Assembly (NCBI RefSeq): GCF_037040815.1
Contig: NZ_CP146232.1
Location: forward strand, 4,930,001-4,994,000
DNA from: Pararoseomonas sp. SCSIO 73927
Lineage (GTDB): Bacteria > Pseudomonadota > Alphaproteobacteria > Acetobacterales > Acetobacteraceae
Reading direction: 5' to 3'
Length of the DNA stretch: 64,000 nt
Shown here piece by piece: positions 15,664 to 24,240 of the stretch. A program made the position numbers and the translations under genes. Within the stretch, counting starts at the first letter, position 1, and each line of letters begins with the position of its first letter. The notes below the pieces were generated by a model. That model did no database searches, was not told the DNA's origin, and saw only the letters and a list, made by a program, of their open reading frames with translations.

Positions 15664-17729
15664 CGCGTCAGCTCCAGATAACCCAGGCCGTCCATCCGGC
15701 AGGTCCAGCCCGGCCCCACCAGCGTGCTCGTCTCCGCCTCCGCCACGATGCAAGGGCCGGAAACCGTCGCGCCCGGCGCGAAGCCCTCGCGCTCATACAC
15801 CGGCCAGTCCGACACCTCGCCCCTTGCCGTATCGCGCACAGCCAGGCTGCGGATCGGCGCCGGAGCGGGCGCCGGGTCTACCTCGGCCACGGGCGGCGGC
15901 GCGTCCACCACCGTCGCCACCGTCACGGCGAAGGACAGGATCTCCACGTCGCTTCCCGGCACCGGGCGATCGTAGAAGGCGGCATATTCTCGGTCGTAAG
16001 CCGCGCGCACATTGGCCACGTCCGCATCGCCCAGGGCTGTCACCGGCAGTTCCACCGCGATCTCGTGCCCCTGGCCGACATAGCGCATGTAGGCGATGCG
16101 CCGCTCCACCAGCTCCGCCCCGAAGGCCGCGTCCGCCACCACGCGCCGCGCCTCGGTCGACATTCCCGCCAGCAGCGCGTTCACCGCCGCCGGATCGAAA
16201 GTACGCAACCGCTGGTACAGGCTCCGCACCACCTCGTATCCCACCGGCGCCCGCAGGAAGCCGATGGCCGATCCCACCCCCGCGCCCGAAGGCACCAGGA
16301 GCCGCGTCACCCCGATCTTCTCCGCCACGCGGTAGCCGTGCACCGGCCCGCCGCCGCCGAAGGCGATCACCGCGCGCCCGTCATAGCCCTTCCCACTCTC
16401 GATCGCGTGGACGCGGGCGGCATTGGCCATGTTCTCGTCCACCACCTCCACCACGCCCAGCGCCGCCATCGCGGGTTCCAGCCCCAGCGCGCCGAGCGAG
16501 GATTCCATCGCTGCCGCGGAGGCGCCGGGATGCAGCGTCATCGCCCCGCCCGCAAAGGTGACAGGGTCGTAGCGCCCCAGCAGCAAATTCGCGTCCGTCA
16601 CTGCCGGCTTCGCCCCGCCCCGCCCGTAGCAGGCCGGGCCGGGATCGGCGCCCGCGCTCTCCGGCCCCACCTGGATCCGGCCCAGCGCGTCCACGGAGGC
16701 GATGGAGCCGCCCCCCGCCCCGATCTCCACCATTTCGATCACGGGGATCCGCAGCGGCAGGCCCGACCCCTTCTTGAACCGCCCGATCCGCGCCACCTCG
16801 AAGGTGCGGGCCGTCTGCGGCGCGAAGTCGTCGATGAGGCAGACCTTCGCCGTGGTCCCGCCCATGTCGAAGGACAGCACGCGGTCCCACCCCTTCTGCC
16901 GGGCCACGAAGGCGGAGAAGATCGCGCCACCCGCCGGCCCGCTCTCCACCAGCCGGATGGGGAAGCGCGCCGCCGTCTCCAGCGTTGTCAGCCCGCCGCC
17001 GGACAGCATGAGGTAGAGCGGGCAGGTGAAGCCCGCTTCCTGCACGCCCGCGCGCAGCCGGTGCAGGTAGCCCATCATCAAAGGCTGGACATAGGCGTTC
17101 GCGGCGGTGGTGGAGAAGCGCTCCCACTCCCGCATCTCCGGCGAGACCTCGGAGGAGAGCGAGACGGGCAGTTCCGGCCACATCTCCCGCACGATGTCGG
17201 CGGCCTGCCGTTCGTGCGCGGGGTTGACGAAGGCGTGCAGGAAGCCGATCGCCAGGCTCTCGATCCCCTCCCCCTTCATGAAGCGCACCGCCTCGCGCAC
17301 CGCGCCCGTGTCGAGCGGCAGCAGCGCGCGCCCCTCGTTGTCCAGCCGCTCCGGCACCGGCAGGCGCCAGCGCCGCGGCACCAGCGGCTGCGGCAGGGTG
17401 ATGTTCAGGTCGTACTGGTCGTAGCGGCTCTCATTCCCCAGCGCGAGGACGTCGCGGAAGCCCTCCGTCGTCAGCAGCGCCGTGCGCGCGCCCTTGCGCT
17501 CGATCACGGCGTTCGTCGCCAGCGTCGTGCCGTGGATGAAAAGCGAGACGTCGGCCGGCCCTATCCCCGCCTTGGCGAGCACGACGCGGATGCCCTCCAG
17601 CACGCCCAGCTCGGGCGCGGCGGGGGTGGTCAGCACCTTCGCCGTCCAGCGATCGTAGCCACCCTGCCCGTCCGCGCGCTCCAGCGCGAGGTCCGTGAAG
17701 GTGCCGCCGATGTCGGAGGCCAGCCGCAC
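15660..17729 (-). CDS. hyuA: Hydantoinase A/oxoprolinase family protein
   Basis: ATP-dependent hydantoinase/oxoprolinase subunit with an actin-like ATPase fold. N-terminal phosphate loop DIGGTFTDLALE, then IHGTTLATNAVIERKG, SEVSPEMREWERFSTTAANA, SFDMGGTTAKVCLI and GEIGAGGGSIA-like EIGAGGGSIASVD, and AFGGGGPVHGYRVAE in the second lobe. About 689 aa. I choose the GTG with GGAG six bases upstream; an earlier GTG at 17750 lies only 3 bp past the SDR stop without a good site. It forms a tight minus-strand operon with the SDR gene upstream and hyuB downstream. Confidence 0.9.
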   Translation of the reverse strand: MRLASDIGGTFTDLALERADGQGGYDRWTAKVLTTPAAPELGVLEGIRVVLAKAGIGPADVSLFIHGTTLATNAVIERKGARTALLTTEGFRDVLALGNESRYDQYDLNITLPQPLVPRRWRLPVPERLDNEGRALLPLDTGAVREAVRFMKGEGIESLAIGFLHAFVNPAHERQAADIVREMWPELPVSLSSEVSPEMREWERFSTTAANAYVQPLMMGYLHRLRAGVQEAGFTCPLYLMLSGGGLTTLETAARFPIRLVESGPAGGAIFSAFVARQKGWDRVLSFDMGGTTAKVCLIDDFAPQTARTFEVARIGRFKKGSGLPLRIPVIEMVEIGAGGGSIASVDALGRIQVGPESAGADPGPACYGRGGAKPAVTDANLLLGRYDPVTFAGGAMTLHPGASAAAMESSLGALGLEPAMAALGVVEVVDENMANAARVHAIESGKGYDGRAVIAFGGGGPVHGYRVAEKIGVTRLLVPSGAGVGSAIGFLRAPVGYEVVRSLYQRLRTFDPAAVNALLAGMSTEARRVVADAAFGAELVERRIAYMRYVGQGHEIAVELPVTALGDADVANVRAAYDREYAAFYDRPVPGSDVEILSFAVTVATVVDAPPPVAEVDPAPAPAPIRSLAVRDTARGEVSDWPVYEREGFAPGATVSGPCIVAEAETSTLVGPGWTCRMDGLGYLELTR

Positions 17730-17753
17730 GTCAGCTCCGTGGAGGGGCACCGA

Positions 17754-18542
17754 TCAGATGCTCCGCACCACGCCGCCGTCGATCTTGATGAGGCTGCCGG
17801 TGATGTAAGCCCCGGCCTCGGAGGCGAGGAAGGCGGTGGTCTTGCCGAACTCCTCCGCCGTGCCGTAGCGGCGCAGCGGGATGGTCCCCTCGCGCTCCTT
17901 GATCACCTGCTCCGGCGTCTTGCCGGACTTGCTGGCGGCGGCCTGGGCCAGCTCGTAGGTGCGGTCGGTCTGGATCGCGCCGGGGGCGACGATGTTCACC
18001 GTCACGTTGTCCGGCCCCACCTCGTCCGCCAGGGTCTTCGCCCAGCCCACGATGTTGGCGCGCAGCACGTTGGAGAGCGCGAGGTTCGGCAGCGGCTGGA
18101 TCATGCCGGAGCTGCCCACCGCCAGGATGCGCCCGAACTTCCGCTCCCGCATCCCCGGCAGCGCCAGGTTCGCCATCCGGATGGGGGAGAGGACGATGCG
18201 GCGGAACCAGGTCTCCAGTGCCTCCTCCGTCAGGTCGGACGCCGTGCCCGCCGGCGGGCCGCCATGGTTCAGCACGAGGATGTCCACCCCGCCCAGGGCC
18301 TTCACGGCACCGGCGAAGAGCGCGTCCATGTCCTCGCCCTTAGCAACGTCGGCCGCGAAGGCCTGCGCTACCGGTGCGCCCATGCCCTTCAGCGCCTCGC
18401 AGACCGGCGCCAGCCGCTCCGCGTCCCGCCCGGAGATGGCGATCGCCGCGCCGTCGGCGGCCAGCGCCTCGGCTATGGCCCGGCCCAGCCCCTTGGAGGC
18501 GCCCATCACCAGCGCCCGTTTGCCGCGAAGACCGAGTTCCAT
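17754..18542 (-). CDS. Atypical SDR-family protein lacking Tyr/Lys catalytic pair
   Basis: Short-chain dehydrogenase/reductase fold, 262 aa, similar to FabG-type 3-oxoacyl reductases. The cofactor loop GASKGLG (14-20) and NHGG (92-95) are present, and Ser144 aligns with the catalytic Ser. However, the YxxxK positions read Ser157 and Arg161 (NLALSNVLRAN), so the usual proton-relay pair is missing. A subgroup of SDRs with LSNxxR is known in databases, but its chemistry is not settled. ATG start with GGAGG upstream. First gene of the hyuAB operon, so it may act on the same substrate or its product. Confidence 0.85.
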   Translation of the reverse strand: MELGLRGKRALVMGASKGLGRAIAEALAADGAAIAISGRDAERLAPVCEALKGMGAPVAQAFAADVAKGEDMDALFAGAVKALGGVDILVLNHGGPPAGTASDLTEEALETWFRRIVLSPIRMANLALPGMRERKFGRILAVGSSGMIQPLPNLALSNVLRANIVGWAKTLADEVGPDNVTVNIVAPGAIQTDRTYELAQAAASKSGKTPEQVIKEREGTIPLRRYGTAEEFGKTTAFLASEAGAYITGSLIKIDGGVVRSI

Positions 18543-18662
18543 CGAAACCTCCAACCGATTCAGGGCGGGGACCCTGGACCGCGCCACCATGGCTGGCAAG
18601 ATCGGGGCCGAGCTCCGGGCCGGGGTTTGGCAAGCCGGGCGGGCGCGGGCATCCTGCCTCCT

Positions 18663-19631
18663 ATGGCCCGCCCGACCCTGCTCCAGACCCGCAACCTGCC
18701 AGCGGCCGTGGAGGCCCGCGCCGCCCGGGACTACGCCGTCCGACGCCCGGAGGGGCCGGACCGGACCCTCGATTCCGCCGCGCTGCTGGCCGCCGCCAAA
18801 GGGTGCGAGGGCATCCTCTGCGCCGCCGGCGACGCGCTAGACGCCGCCACGATCGCGGCCCTGCCGGAGGGCGTGAGGATCATCGCTACCTTCTCCGTCG
18901 GCACCGACCACATTGCGCTGGATGCCGCGAAGGCCCGCGGCATCGCCGTGACGAACACGCCGGACGTGCTGAGCGTGGCCACCGCCGAGATTGCCATGCT
19001 GCTGATCCTCATGTGCGCCCGCCGCGCGGGCGAGGCGGAGCGGCTGCTGCGCGCCCGGGAATGGACGGGCTGGGCCCCCACCCAGCTCATGGGCGTGACC
19101 CTGGAGGGCAAGCGCCTGGGCATTCTCGGCATGGGCCGCATCGGGCGGGAGCTGGCCCGGATGGCCCGCGGCATGGGCATGGAGATCCACTACCGCAACC
19201 GCGCCCGTCTGGCGCCGGAGGAGGAGGAGGGCGCGACCTTCCACCCGGATGACGAGAGCTTCCTGGCGGCCTGCGACGTGCTCTCCATGCACATCCCCGG
19301 CGGGCCCGCCACCAACCGCTGGCTGAACGCCGCCCGCATCGCCGCCCTGCCAAAGGGCGCCATCGTCGTGAACACCGGGCGCGGCACCACCGTGGACGAC
19401 GAGGCGCTGTGCGACGCGCTGCGGGCTGGCCACCTGCGCGCGGCGGGGCTGGACGTCTTCGCCGGGGAGCCAGCGATCCATGAGGGCTACCACACCGCCC
19501 CGAACGTCACCCTTCTCCCCCATCTCGGCAGCGCGACGGTGGAGACGCGGGACGCCATGGGCTTCCGCTGCCTCGACAACCTGGATGCCGTACTGATCCG
19601 CGGCGCGGAGCCGCCGCACCGCGTCGCCTGA
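18663..19631 (+). CDS. D-isomer-specific 2-hydroxyacid dehydrogenase
   Basis: NAD(P)-dependent reductase of 2-oxo acids, closest in motif pattern to glyoxylate/hydroxypyruvate reductase. Cofactor loop GILGMGRIGRELARMARGMG (about 158-177), catalytic Arg in FSVGTDH and NTGRGTTVDDEAL, catalytic Glu in FAGEP, and catalytic His in LLPHLGSATVETRDAMG. 322 aa, normal. ATG start. The frame is open far upstream, but that part is antisense to hyuA and the SDR gene and has no protein-like features. It is divergent from the SDR-hyu operon with a 120-bp shared promoter region, which may link their control. Confidence 0.92.
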   Translation: MARPTLLQTRNLPAAVEARAARDYAVRRPEGPDRTLDSAALLAAAKGCEGILCAAGDALDAATIAALPEGVRIIATFSVGTDHIALDAAKARGIAVTNTPDVLSVATAEIAMLLILMCARRAGEAERLLRAREWTGWAPTQLMGVTLEGKRLGILGMGRIGRELARMARGMGMEIHYRNRARLAPEEEEGATFHPDDESFLAACDVLSMHIPGGPATNRWLNAARIAALPKGAIVVNTGRGTTVDDEALCDALRAGHLRAAGLDVFAGEPAIHEGYHTAPNVTLLPHLGSATVETRDAMGFRCLDNLDAVLIRGAEPPHRVA

Positions 19632-19664
19632 CGCCCATCCCACCCCCGCCGGAAGACCCCCGCC

Positions 19665-20315
19665 ATGCTCTTCGACTTCGAGGCCCTGCCGAAGAAGGAC
19701 CGCTACAAGCTGGTGGTCTCCACGGTCGTCCCCCGCCCCATCGCCTGGACCGTCACGCAGGACGCGGCGGGCCGCACCAACGCCGCCCCCTTCTCCTTCT
19801 TCAACGTGTTCAGCAACGACCCGGTGGTGGTCGGGATCGGCGTCGGCGCTCGCGGCATGGGCGGGGAGGAGGTGGCCGACATGAAGGACACGATGGACAA
19901 CATCCGGGCCACCGGCGAGTTCACCGTCTGCCTCGTCAGCGAGGAATTGGCGGAGGCGATGAACGTTACCGCCGCCGACTACCCGGCGGGGGTGGACGAG
20001 ATCGCGATGGCCGGCCTCACCACCGCCCCTTCCGCGAAGATCCGCACGCCCCGGATCGCGGAGAGCCCGGTGGCGCTGGAGTGCCGGCTCTGGCAGGCCA
20101 TCCCCATCGGCACCCACCACCTCGTCCTCGGCGAGGTCCTGGCCGTCCATGTCCGGGAAGAGTGCATGCTCGACATGGACCGCCTCTACGTGGACACGCC
20201 GAAGCTGAACCTTGTCGGGCGGCTGCACGGGGGCGGCTGGTACGCCCGCACCACGGACCGCTTCGACATGCCCCGCGTGACGCCGGAAGGGGTGGAGGCG
20301 CGCCGCAGGGGCTGA
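19665..20315 (+). CDS. Flavin reductase-like FMN-binding protein
   Basis: A 216-aa FMN-binding split-barrel protein of the flavin reductase-like family. Landmarks: KLVVSTVVPRPIAWTVT near residue 20, TNAAPFSFFNVFSNDP typical of the FMN site, DNIRATGEFTVCLVSEELAEAMN, and a C-terminal HHLVLGEVLAVHV followed by NLVGRLHGGGWYART. Members supply reduced flavin to monooxygenases or have unknown roles; no monooxygenase is adjacent. It starts 33 bp after the 2-hydroxyacid dehydrogenase on the same strand, so the two are probably co-transcribed. Confidence 0.88.
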   Translation: MLFDFEALPKKDRYKLVVSTVVPRPIAWTVTQDAAGRTNAAPFSFFNVFSNDPVVVGIGVGARGMGGEEVADMKDTMDNIRATGEFTVCLVSEELAEAMNVTAADYPAGVDEIAMAGLTTAPSAKIRTPRIAESPVALECRLWQAIPIGTHHLVLGEVLAVHVREECMLDMDRLYVDTPKLNLVGRLHGGGWYARTTDRFDMPRVTPEGVEARRRG

Positions 20316-20359
20316 CCGGCGAACTGGTTCCGCCCGCCCGCCCCTGCTAGTTCTGGTCC

Positions 20360-20923
20360 ATGCGGATCTACCTTGCGGGCCCGGAGGTCTTCCTGCCGGA
20401 TGCCGGCGCGCTGGCGGATGCCAAGCGCGCCCTCTGCGCGCGCCACGGCGCCACCGGGATCTTCCCCCTCGACCCCGTCCACTGCCCGGCCGCCGACGAG
20501 GCGGCGGAGGAGTGGCTGGCCATCTATCTCCGCAACGAGACCCATATCCGGGGGGCGGACGCGCTGATCGCGAACCTCACCCCGTTCCGCGGCCCTTCCG
20601 CCGATGCGGGCACGGTGTACGAGCTGGGCTTCATGCGGGCGCTCGGCCGCCCGGTGGCCGGCTACGCCAACGTGGCAACCCCCTTCGAGACGCGCAGCCG
20701 CGCTTTTCTGGGCGCCTCCGTCCGCCCGCGCCCTGACGGCACCTGGGAGGATGCGGAGGGCCTGCAGCTCGAAGCCTTCGGCTTGCAGGACAACCTGATG
20801 ATCGATGGCGGGATCCGCGCCGCCGGAGGCCCGTTGGTCGTGCGGGACGTACCGGAGGAGGGGCGCTGGCGCGACCTCGCCGCCTTCGAGGAAGCGCTCC
20901 GGCTCCTTCTTAACGGCCGGTGA
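20360..20923 (+). CDS. Nucleoside 2-deoxyribosyltransferase
   Basis: Transfers 2-deoxyribose between nucleobases, or hydrolyses deoxynucleosides, in salvage. 187 aa. Recognisable parts: RIYLAGPEVFLPDAG at the N-terminus, ADALIANLTPFRGPSADAGT and VYELGFMRALGRP with the likely nucleophilic Glu, and a DNLMIDGGI segment. ATG start. It follows the flavin reductase gene by 44 bp and precedes tRNA-Ser. With the purine permease and rutCD genes 6-8 kb further on, nucleobase salvage is a local theme. Confidence 0.88.
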   Translation: MRIYLAGPEVFLPDAGALADAKRALCARHGATGIFPLDPVHCPAADEAAEEWLAIYLRNETHIRGADALIANLTPFRGPSADAGTVYELGFMRALGRPVAGYANVATPFETRSRAFLGASVRPRPDGTWEDAEGLQLEAFGLQDNLMIDGGIRAAGGPLVVRDVPEEGRWRDLAAFEEALRLLLNGR

Positions 20924-20931
20924 CGGGGTGG

Positions 20932-20950
20932 GTGACAGAATAACTGTCAC
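20932..20950. promoter_or_regulatory. Perfect dyad GTGACAG-N5-CTGTCAC before tRNA-Ser
   Basis: A 7-bp perfect inverted repeat with AT-only spacer AATAA lies 9 bp after the deoxyribosyltransferase stop and 46 bp before tRNA-Ser. No T-run follows, so an operator or a processing hairpin is as likely as a terminator. Confidence 0.4.
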
Positions 20951-20996
20951 ACCGGCTTGCCCGGCCGCGCCATGCCCCCTATACCCCGCCGCCGTT

Positions 20997-21087
20997 GGAC
21001 AGGTGGCCGAGTGGTCGAAGGCGCGCGCCTGGAAAGTGCGTATAGGTCAAAAGCCTATCGTGGGTTCGAATCCCACCCTGTCCGCCA
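20997..21087 (+). tRNA. tRNA-Ser (anticodon GGA)
   Basis: Acceptor GGACAGG pairs with CCTGTCC; the D-arm is GGCCGAGTGGTCGAAGGC; the anticodon stem CGCGC/GTGCG encloses CTGGAAA with anticodon GGA; a long variable arm (TAGGTCAAAAGCCTA) is typical of serine tRNAs; the T-arm is GGGTTCGAATCCC; discriminator G and CCA are encoded. Confidence 0.97.
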
Positions 21088-21267
21088 TCTACCCCCCTAT
21101 ACCCAGGTCGTGACGCCCGCCCCATCAGGCCCCGCCCGGGCCGGATCCGCGCGGCCATGGCTTGATCCCGGCCCGGATTTGGGCGACCAGCCGTTCCGCG
21201 GGCTGGCCCGCAGCGGCGCCTCCGGCCGTTGCCCTCCCTCTCCCACCTCCGCCGGAGCGAAGGACGC

Positions 21268-22761
21268 ATGACGACGATCTGGATCGATGTGGAGGACCTG
21301 TTCGACTACGCCGTGGTGAACCCCCGGCCGAGCGGCATCCAGCGCGTCGAGTACGAGATCTGCCGCTGCCTCTTCGCCGCCGGGGCGCCGGGCACCGTGC
21401 GCTTCCTGCGCCACGCCGCGGGTGGCACGGATTTCCGCACCGTCACCTGGCCGGAGGTGGAAGCCCTCTTCGCCGGTTTCAGCAGGACCAAGGCGGCCGA
21501 GACCGCGGCGGCCCCTACCCCCGCCCTCGGCACCCTCACCGCCTCCGTGCCGGACACGGCCCCGCCGCCCCGCCTGCGCCGCCGCCTGCTGCGCTGGCTG
21601 GCGCGCCGCACTCCGGAGCCGCTGCGCCTTCCCCTCGGCGAGGCGGTGGTCCACCAGATCGTGGCGCTGCGCAGCGCGGCCCGGGCCGGTCGGATCGCCT
21701 GGTCCGCCGTCAGGCGTCCGCGCCCGCAGGCAGCCCTGCCCGCCCCGCTGCCGCCGCCCCCGCCCCGCGCGGAACCCCTCTCCGCCGCGCCCGAGGTGCC
21801 CCCGCCCGCGAACGGCGCCGACCCCTTCGCGGCCGCCGGGCCCGGCGACACCCTGCTCGTCCTCGGCTCCCCCTGGTTCCACGCCGGCTACGGCGCGCTG
21901 ATCGAGCGGATGAAGGCAACCAGGGGCATCCGCTTCGGCGTGCTGCTCTACGACATCATCCCGCTGCGCCGGCCGGAGTTCTGCGACCAGGGGCTGGTGC
22001 GGATCTTCAGCCACTGGCTCAGCACCGTGCTGCCGCACGCGGACGTGCTGCTGGCCATCTCCAAGGCCAGCGCCGACGATATCGACGCCTATGGCAAGGA
22101 GAAGGGCTGGAACCTGAAGGCCCGGCCGATCGCCATCCCCATGGGCACGGGCTTCGGCACCCCCGCCCCCGCCACCCGCCTGCCCGGGCGCGAGTATCCG
22201 GAGGCGGGGAGCTACGCCCTCATCGTCTCCACCATCGAGGCGCGGAAGAACCACATTCTCCTCTTCCGCGTCTGGCGGCGTATGCTGGAGGAGATGCCGC
22301 GGGAGAAGGTGCCCACCCTCGTCTTCGCCGGGCGCGTCGGCTGGATGGTCTCCGACCTCATGCAGCAGCTGAAGAACGCCAACTACCTGGACGGCAAGCT
22401 CGTGCTCTTCCAGGACCCGACGGACGGAGAGCTGAGCACCCTTTACGGGGGCGCGCAGTTCACCCTCTTCCCCTCCTTCTACGAGGGCTGGGGCCTGCCG
22501 GTGACGGAGAGCCTGGCCTTCGGCAAGCCCGCCATCATCTCCAGCAGCACCTCCCTGCCGGAGGCGGGCGGGACGCTGGCCCGCTACTTCGACCCGGAGA
22601 ACACCGCCGAGGCCTACCGGGTGATCCGGCAGGTGGTGGAGGACCCGGAAGGGCTGCGCCGCTGGCAGGGGCGCGTGGCCCGCGAGTTCCGCCCGGTGAC
22701 CTGGGACGAGGCCGCGGCGGCCGTGCTGCGCGCCATGCGCGAGCCCGCGCCGGCGGCCTGA
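21268..22761 (+). CDS. Glycosyltransferase family 4-like protein
   Basis: Predicted cytoplasmic glycosyltransferase, 497 aa, likely for surface polysaccharide. It begins IWIDVEDLFDYAVVNPRPSG followed by IQRVEYEICRCLF, a head common to capsule-type transferases in this order. A Pro/Ala-rich insertion (about 90-190) separates it from the GT-B core: LLYDIIPLRRPEF, DVLLAISKASADDIDAYG, VSTIEARKNHILLFRVW and the donor-site SFYEGWGLPVTESLAFGKP. ATG start with GAAGGA upstream; an earlier ATG at 21229 lacks a site. It is isolated from other glycan genes in the window. Donor and acceptor unknown. Confidence 0.88.
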   Translation: MTTIWIDVEDLFDYAVVNPRPSGIQRVEYEICRCLFAAGAPGTVRFLRHAAGGTDFRTVTWPEVEALFAGFSRTKAAETAAAPTPALGTLTASVPDTAPPPRLRRRLLRWLARRTPEPLRLPLGEAVVHQIVALRSAARAGRIAWSAVRRPRPQAALPAPLPPPPPRAEPLSAAPEVPPPANGADPFAAAGPGDTLLVLGSPWFHAGYGALIERMKATRGIRFGVLLYDIIPLRRPEFCDQGLVRIFSHWLSTVLPHADVLLAISKASADDIDAYGKEKGWNLKARPIAIPMGTGFGTPAPATRLPGREYPEAGSYALIVSTIEARKNHILLFRVWRRMLEEMPREKVPTLVFAGRVGWMVSDLMQQLKNANYLDGKLVLFQDPTDGELSTLYGGAQFTLFPSFYEGWGLPVTESLAFGKPAIISSSTSLPEAGGTLARYFDPENTAEAYRVIRQVVEDPEGLRRWQGRVAREFRPVTWDEAAAAVLRAMREPAPAA

Positions 22762-22765
22762 GCGC

Positions 22766-23380
22766 CTAGCGCCAGGCCTCCAGCAGCGCGTCCGTCCCCA
22801 CCGCCTCCACCTGCTGGCCGTAGCGCTCGCGGTAGAGGGTCAGCAGCGCGTCGTGCGTGCGGTCGGAGGATGAGCAGAGCGCGTCGGTCGGGATGATGAC
22901 GCGGTAGCCCCGGTCCACCGCGCCGAGCACCGCGGCCAGCACGCAGACATCCGTCTCCGCACCGGTGACGACGAGCGTGTCCGTGCCCCTCTCCCGCAGC
23001 AGCGCCTCCAGCTCCGGCTGAAGCCAGGGGGAGTAGACGGTCTTGTCGATCATGGTCGCGGGCGGGACGAAGCGGGCGAGGTCTGGAAGCAGTTCCACCA
23101 TGGATTCCGGCAGCGCCTCCAGCGTCATGCCGGGCCAGCGCTTCCAGTAGCGGTTCCAGGTGCCCTGCCCTTCCCCTGGGCGGGCGGCGGGGATGAAGCG
23201 GGTGAAGACCGTCTCTGCGGGATGGGCTTCGGCGATCCGCTTCACCACGGGCAGCACGCGCTTCATCCAGGGCGTATGCCACTCCGTGCCCTCGGCGAAG
23301 AGGTTCTGCATGTCCACGCAGAGATGCACGCAGTTCGGTCCCAGCGGCCCGAAGTGCAGCCCATCCTTCTCGTCCGGCAT
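22766..23380 (-). CDS. Isochorismatase-family cysteine hydrolase
   Basis: A 204-aa alpha/beta hydrolase of the isochorismatase/nicotinamidase type. The catalytic triad is visible: Asp23 (CVDMQNLF), Lys113 (MIDKTVYSP) and Cys146 (VTGAETDVCVLAAVLGAVDR). Members hydrolyse amides, ureido acids or carbamoyl compounds, and some biuret-type substrates. ATG start preceded by GGGAGGGG; an ATG 87 bp upstream gives an unlikely Pro-rich tail. It is the last gene after the dehydratase-rraA pair on this strand, 119 bp behind, and is convergent with the glycosyltransferase (4-bp gap). Confidence 0.88.
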   Translation of the reverse strand: MPDEKDGLHFGPLGPNCVHLCVDMQNLFAEGTEWHTPWMKRVLPVVKRIAEAHPAETVFTRFIPAARPGEGQGTWNRYWKRWPGMTLEALPESMVELLPDLARFVPPATMIDKTVYSPWLQPELEALLRERGTDTLVVTGAETDVCVLAAVLGAVDRGYRVIIPTDALCSSSDRTHDALLTLYRERYGQQVEAVGTDALLEAWR

Positions 23381-23499
23381 CCCCGGCCCCTCCCGATGTT
23401 CCGTCGCCAGGAACGCCGGAGGGGGCCGGAGGATACGCGGCGCGGGTGCCGGAAATCGCGCCTTCACATAGGTTTAGGCTGCGGTTCAGGCTGCGCGAC

Positions 23500-24216
23500 C
23501 TAGCGCCCCTTCTCCTTCCGCCACTCCGCGAAGATCTCCAGGTTCTTCGCGTCCGTCGCGGGGTAGAGGCCGCGAATGCTGTGCCCCGCGCGCACGCGCT
23601 CCGTCACGAAGTCCTCGTAGGCCGTCATCTCCACTGCCTCGCTCGCGACCTCGTCCGCGATCCCGGCGGGGATGACGATCACCCCGTCGCCGTCGCCCAC
23701 GATGACGTCGCCCGGGAAGACCGGCGCGTCGCCGCAGCCGATCGGCACGTTCAGATCGATCGCCTGGTTCAGCGTCAGGTTCGTCGGCGCGGAGGGGCGG
23801 GAGTGGTAGGCCGGGATGTCCATGGCCGCGATCTCCGCAGCGTCGCGGAAGCCGCCATCCGTCACCACGCCCGCCACGCCCCGCACCATCAGCCGGGTGA
23901 CGAGGATGGAGCCGGCGGAGGCCGCGCGCGCGTCCTTGCGGCTGTCCATCACCAGCACGGCGCCGGGCGGGCAGGATTCCACGCCCTTGCGCTGCGGGTG
24001 CTCGGGGTCGCGGAACACCTCCAGCCCGTTCAGGTCCTCGCGGGCGGGGATGTAGCGCAGCGTGTAGGCCTCGCCGACCATGCTCTCGGTCGGGGGGCTG
24101 AGCGGCCGCACGTCCTGGATGAACTGGTTGCGCAGGCCGCGCTTGTAGAGCGCGGTGGCGAGGGTCGCGGTGCTCACGCCCTTCAGCTTCTGGCGCGTCG
24201 CGTCGGAAAGCGGCAT
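23500..24216 (-). CDS. RraA-family protein (HMG/CHA aldolase-like)
   Basis: A 238-aa protein of the RraA/4-hydroxy-4-methyl-2-oxoglutarate aldolase superfamily. Typical parts are STATLATALYKRGLRNQF near the start, GEAYTLRYIP, PPGAVLVMDSRKDARAASAG, and VRGVAGVVTDGGFRDAAEI, which carries the substrate-binding Arg-Asp pair. In this superfamily many members are divalent-metal aldolases or oxaloacetate decarboxylases rather than RNase E regulators. It begins 24 bp after the dehydratase gene, so a role in splitting a 2-keto-3-deoxy acid made by that enzyme is plausible (inference). ATG start. Confidence 0.88.
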   Translation of the reverse strand: MPLSDATRQKLKGVSTATLATALYKRGLRNQFIQDVRPLSPPTESMVGEAYTLRYIPAREDLNGLEVFRDPEHPQRKGVESCPPGAVLVMDSRKDARAASAGSILVTRLMVRGVAGVVTDGGFRDAAEIAAMDIPAYHSRPSAPTNLTLNQAIDLNVPIGCGDAPVFPGDVIVGDGDGVIVIPAGIADEVASEAVEMTAYEDFVTERVRAGHSIRGLYPATDAKNLEIFAEWRKEKGR

Positions 24217-24240
24217 CTGGATCGTTCCCCCTTTGTCAGC

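Noticed and set aside
16065..18662. Long plus-strand extension upstream of the 2-hydroxyacid dehydrogenase
   Set aside because: It is antisense to hyuA and the SDR gene; the real protein begins at 18663 with a normal N-terminus.
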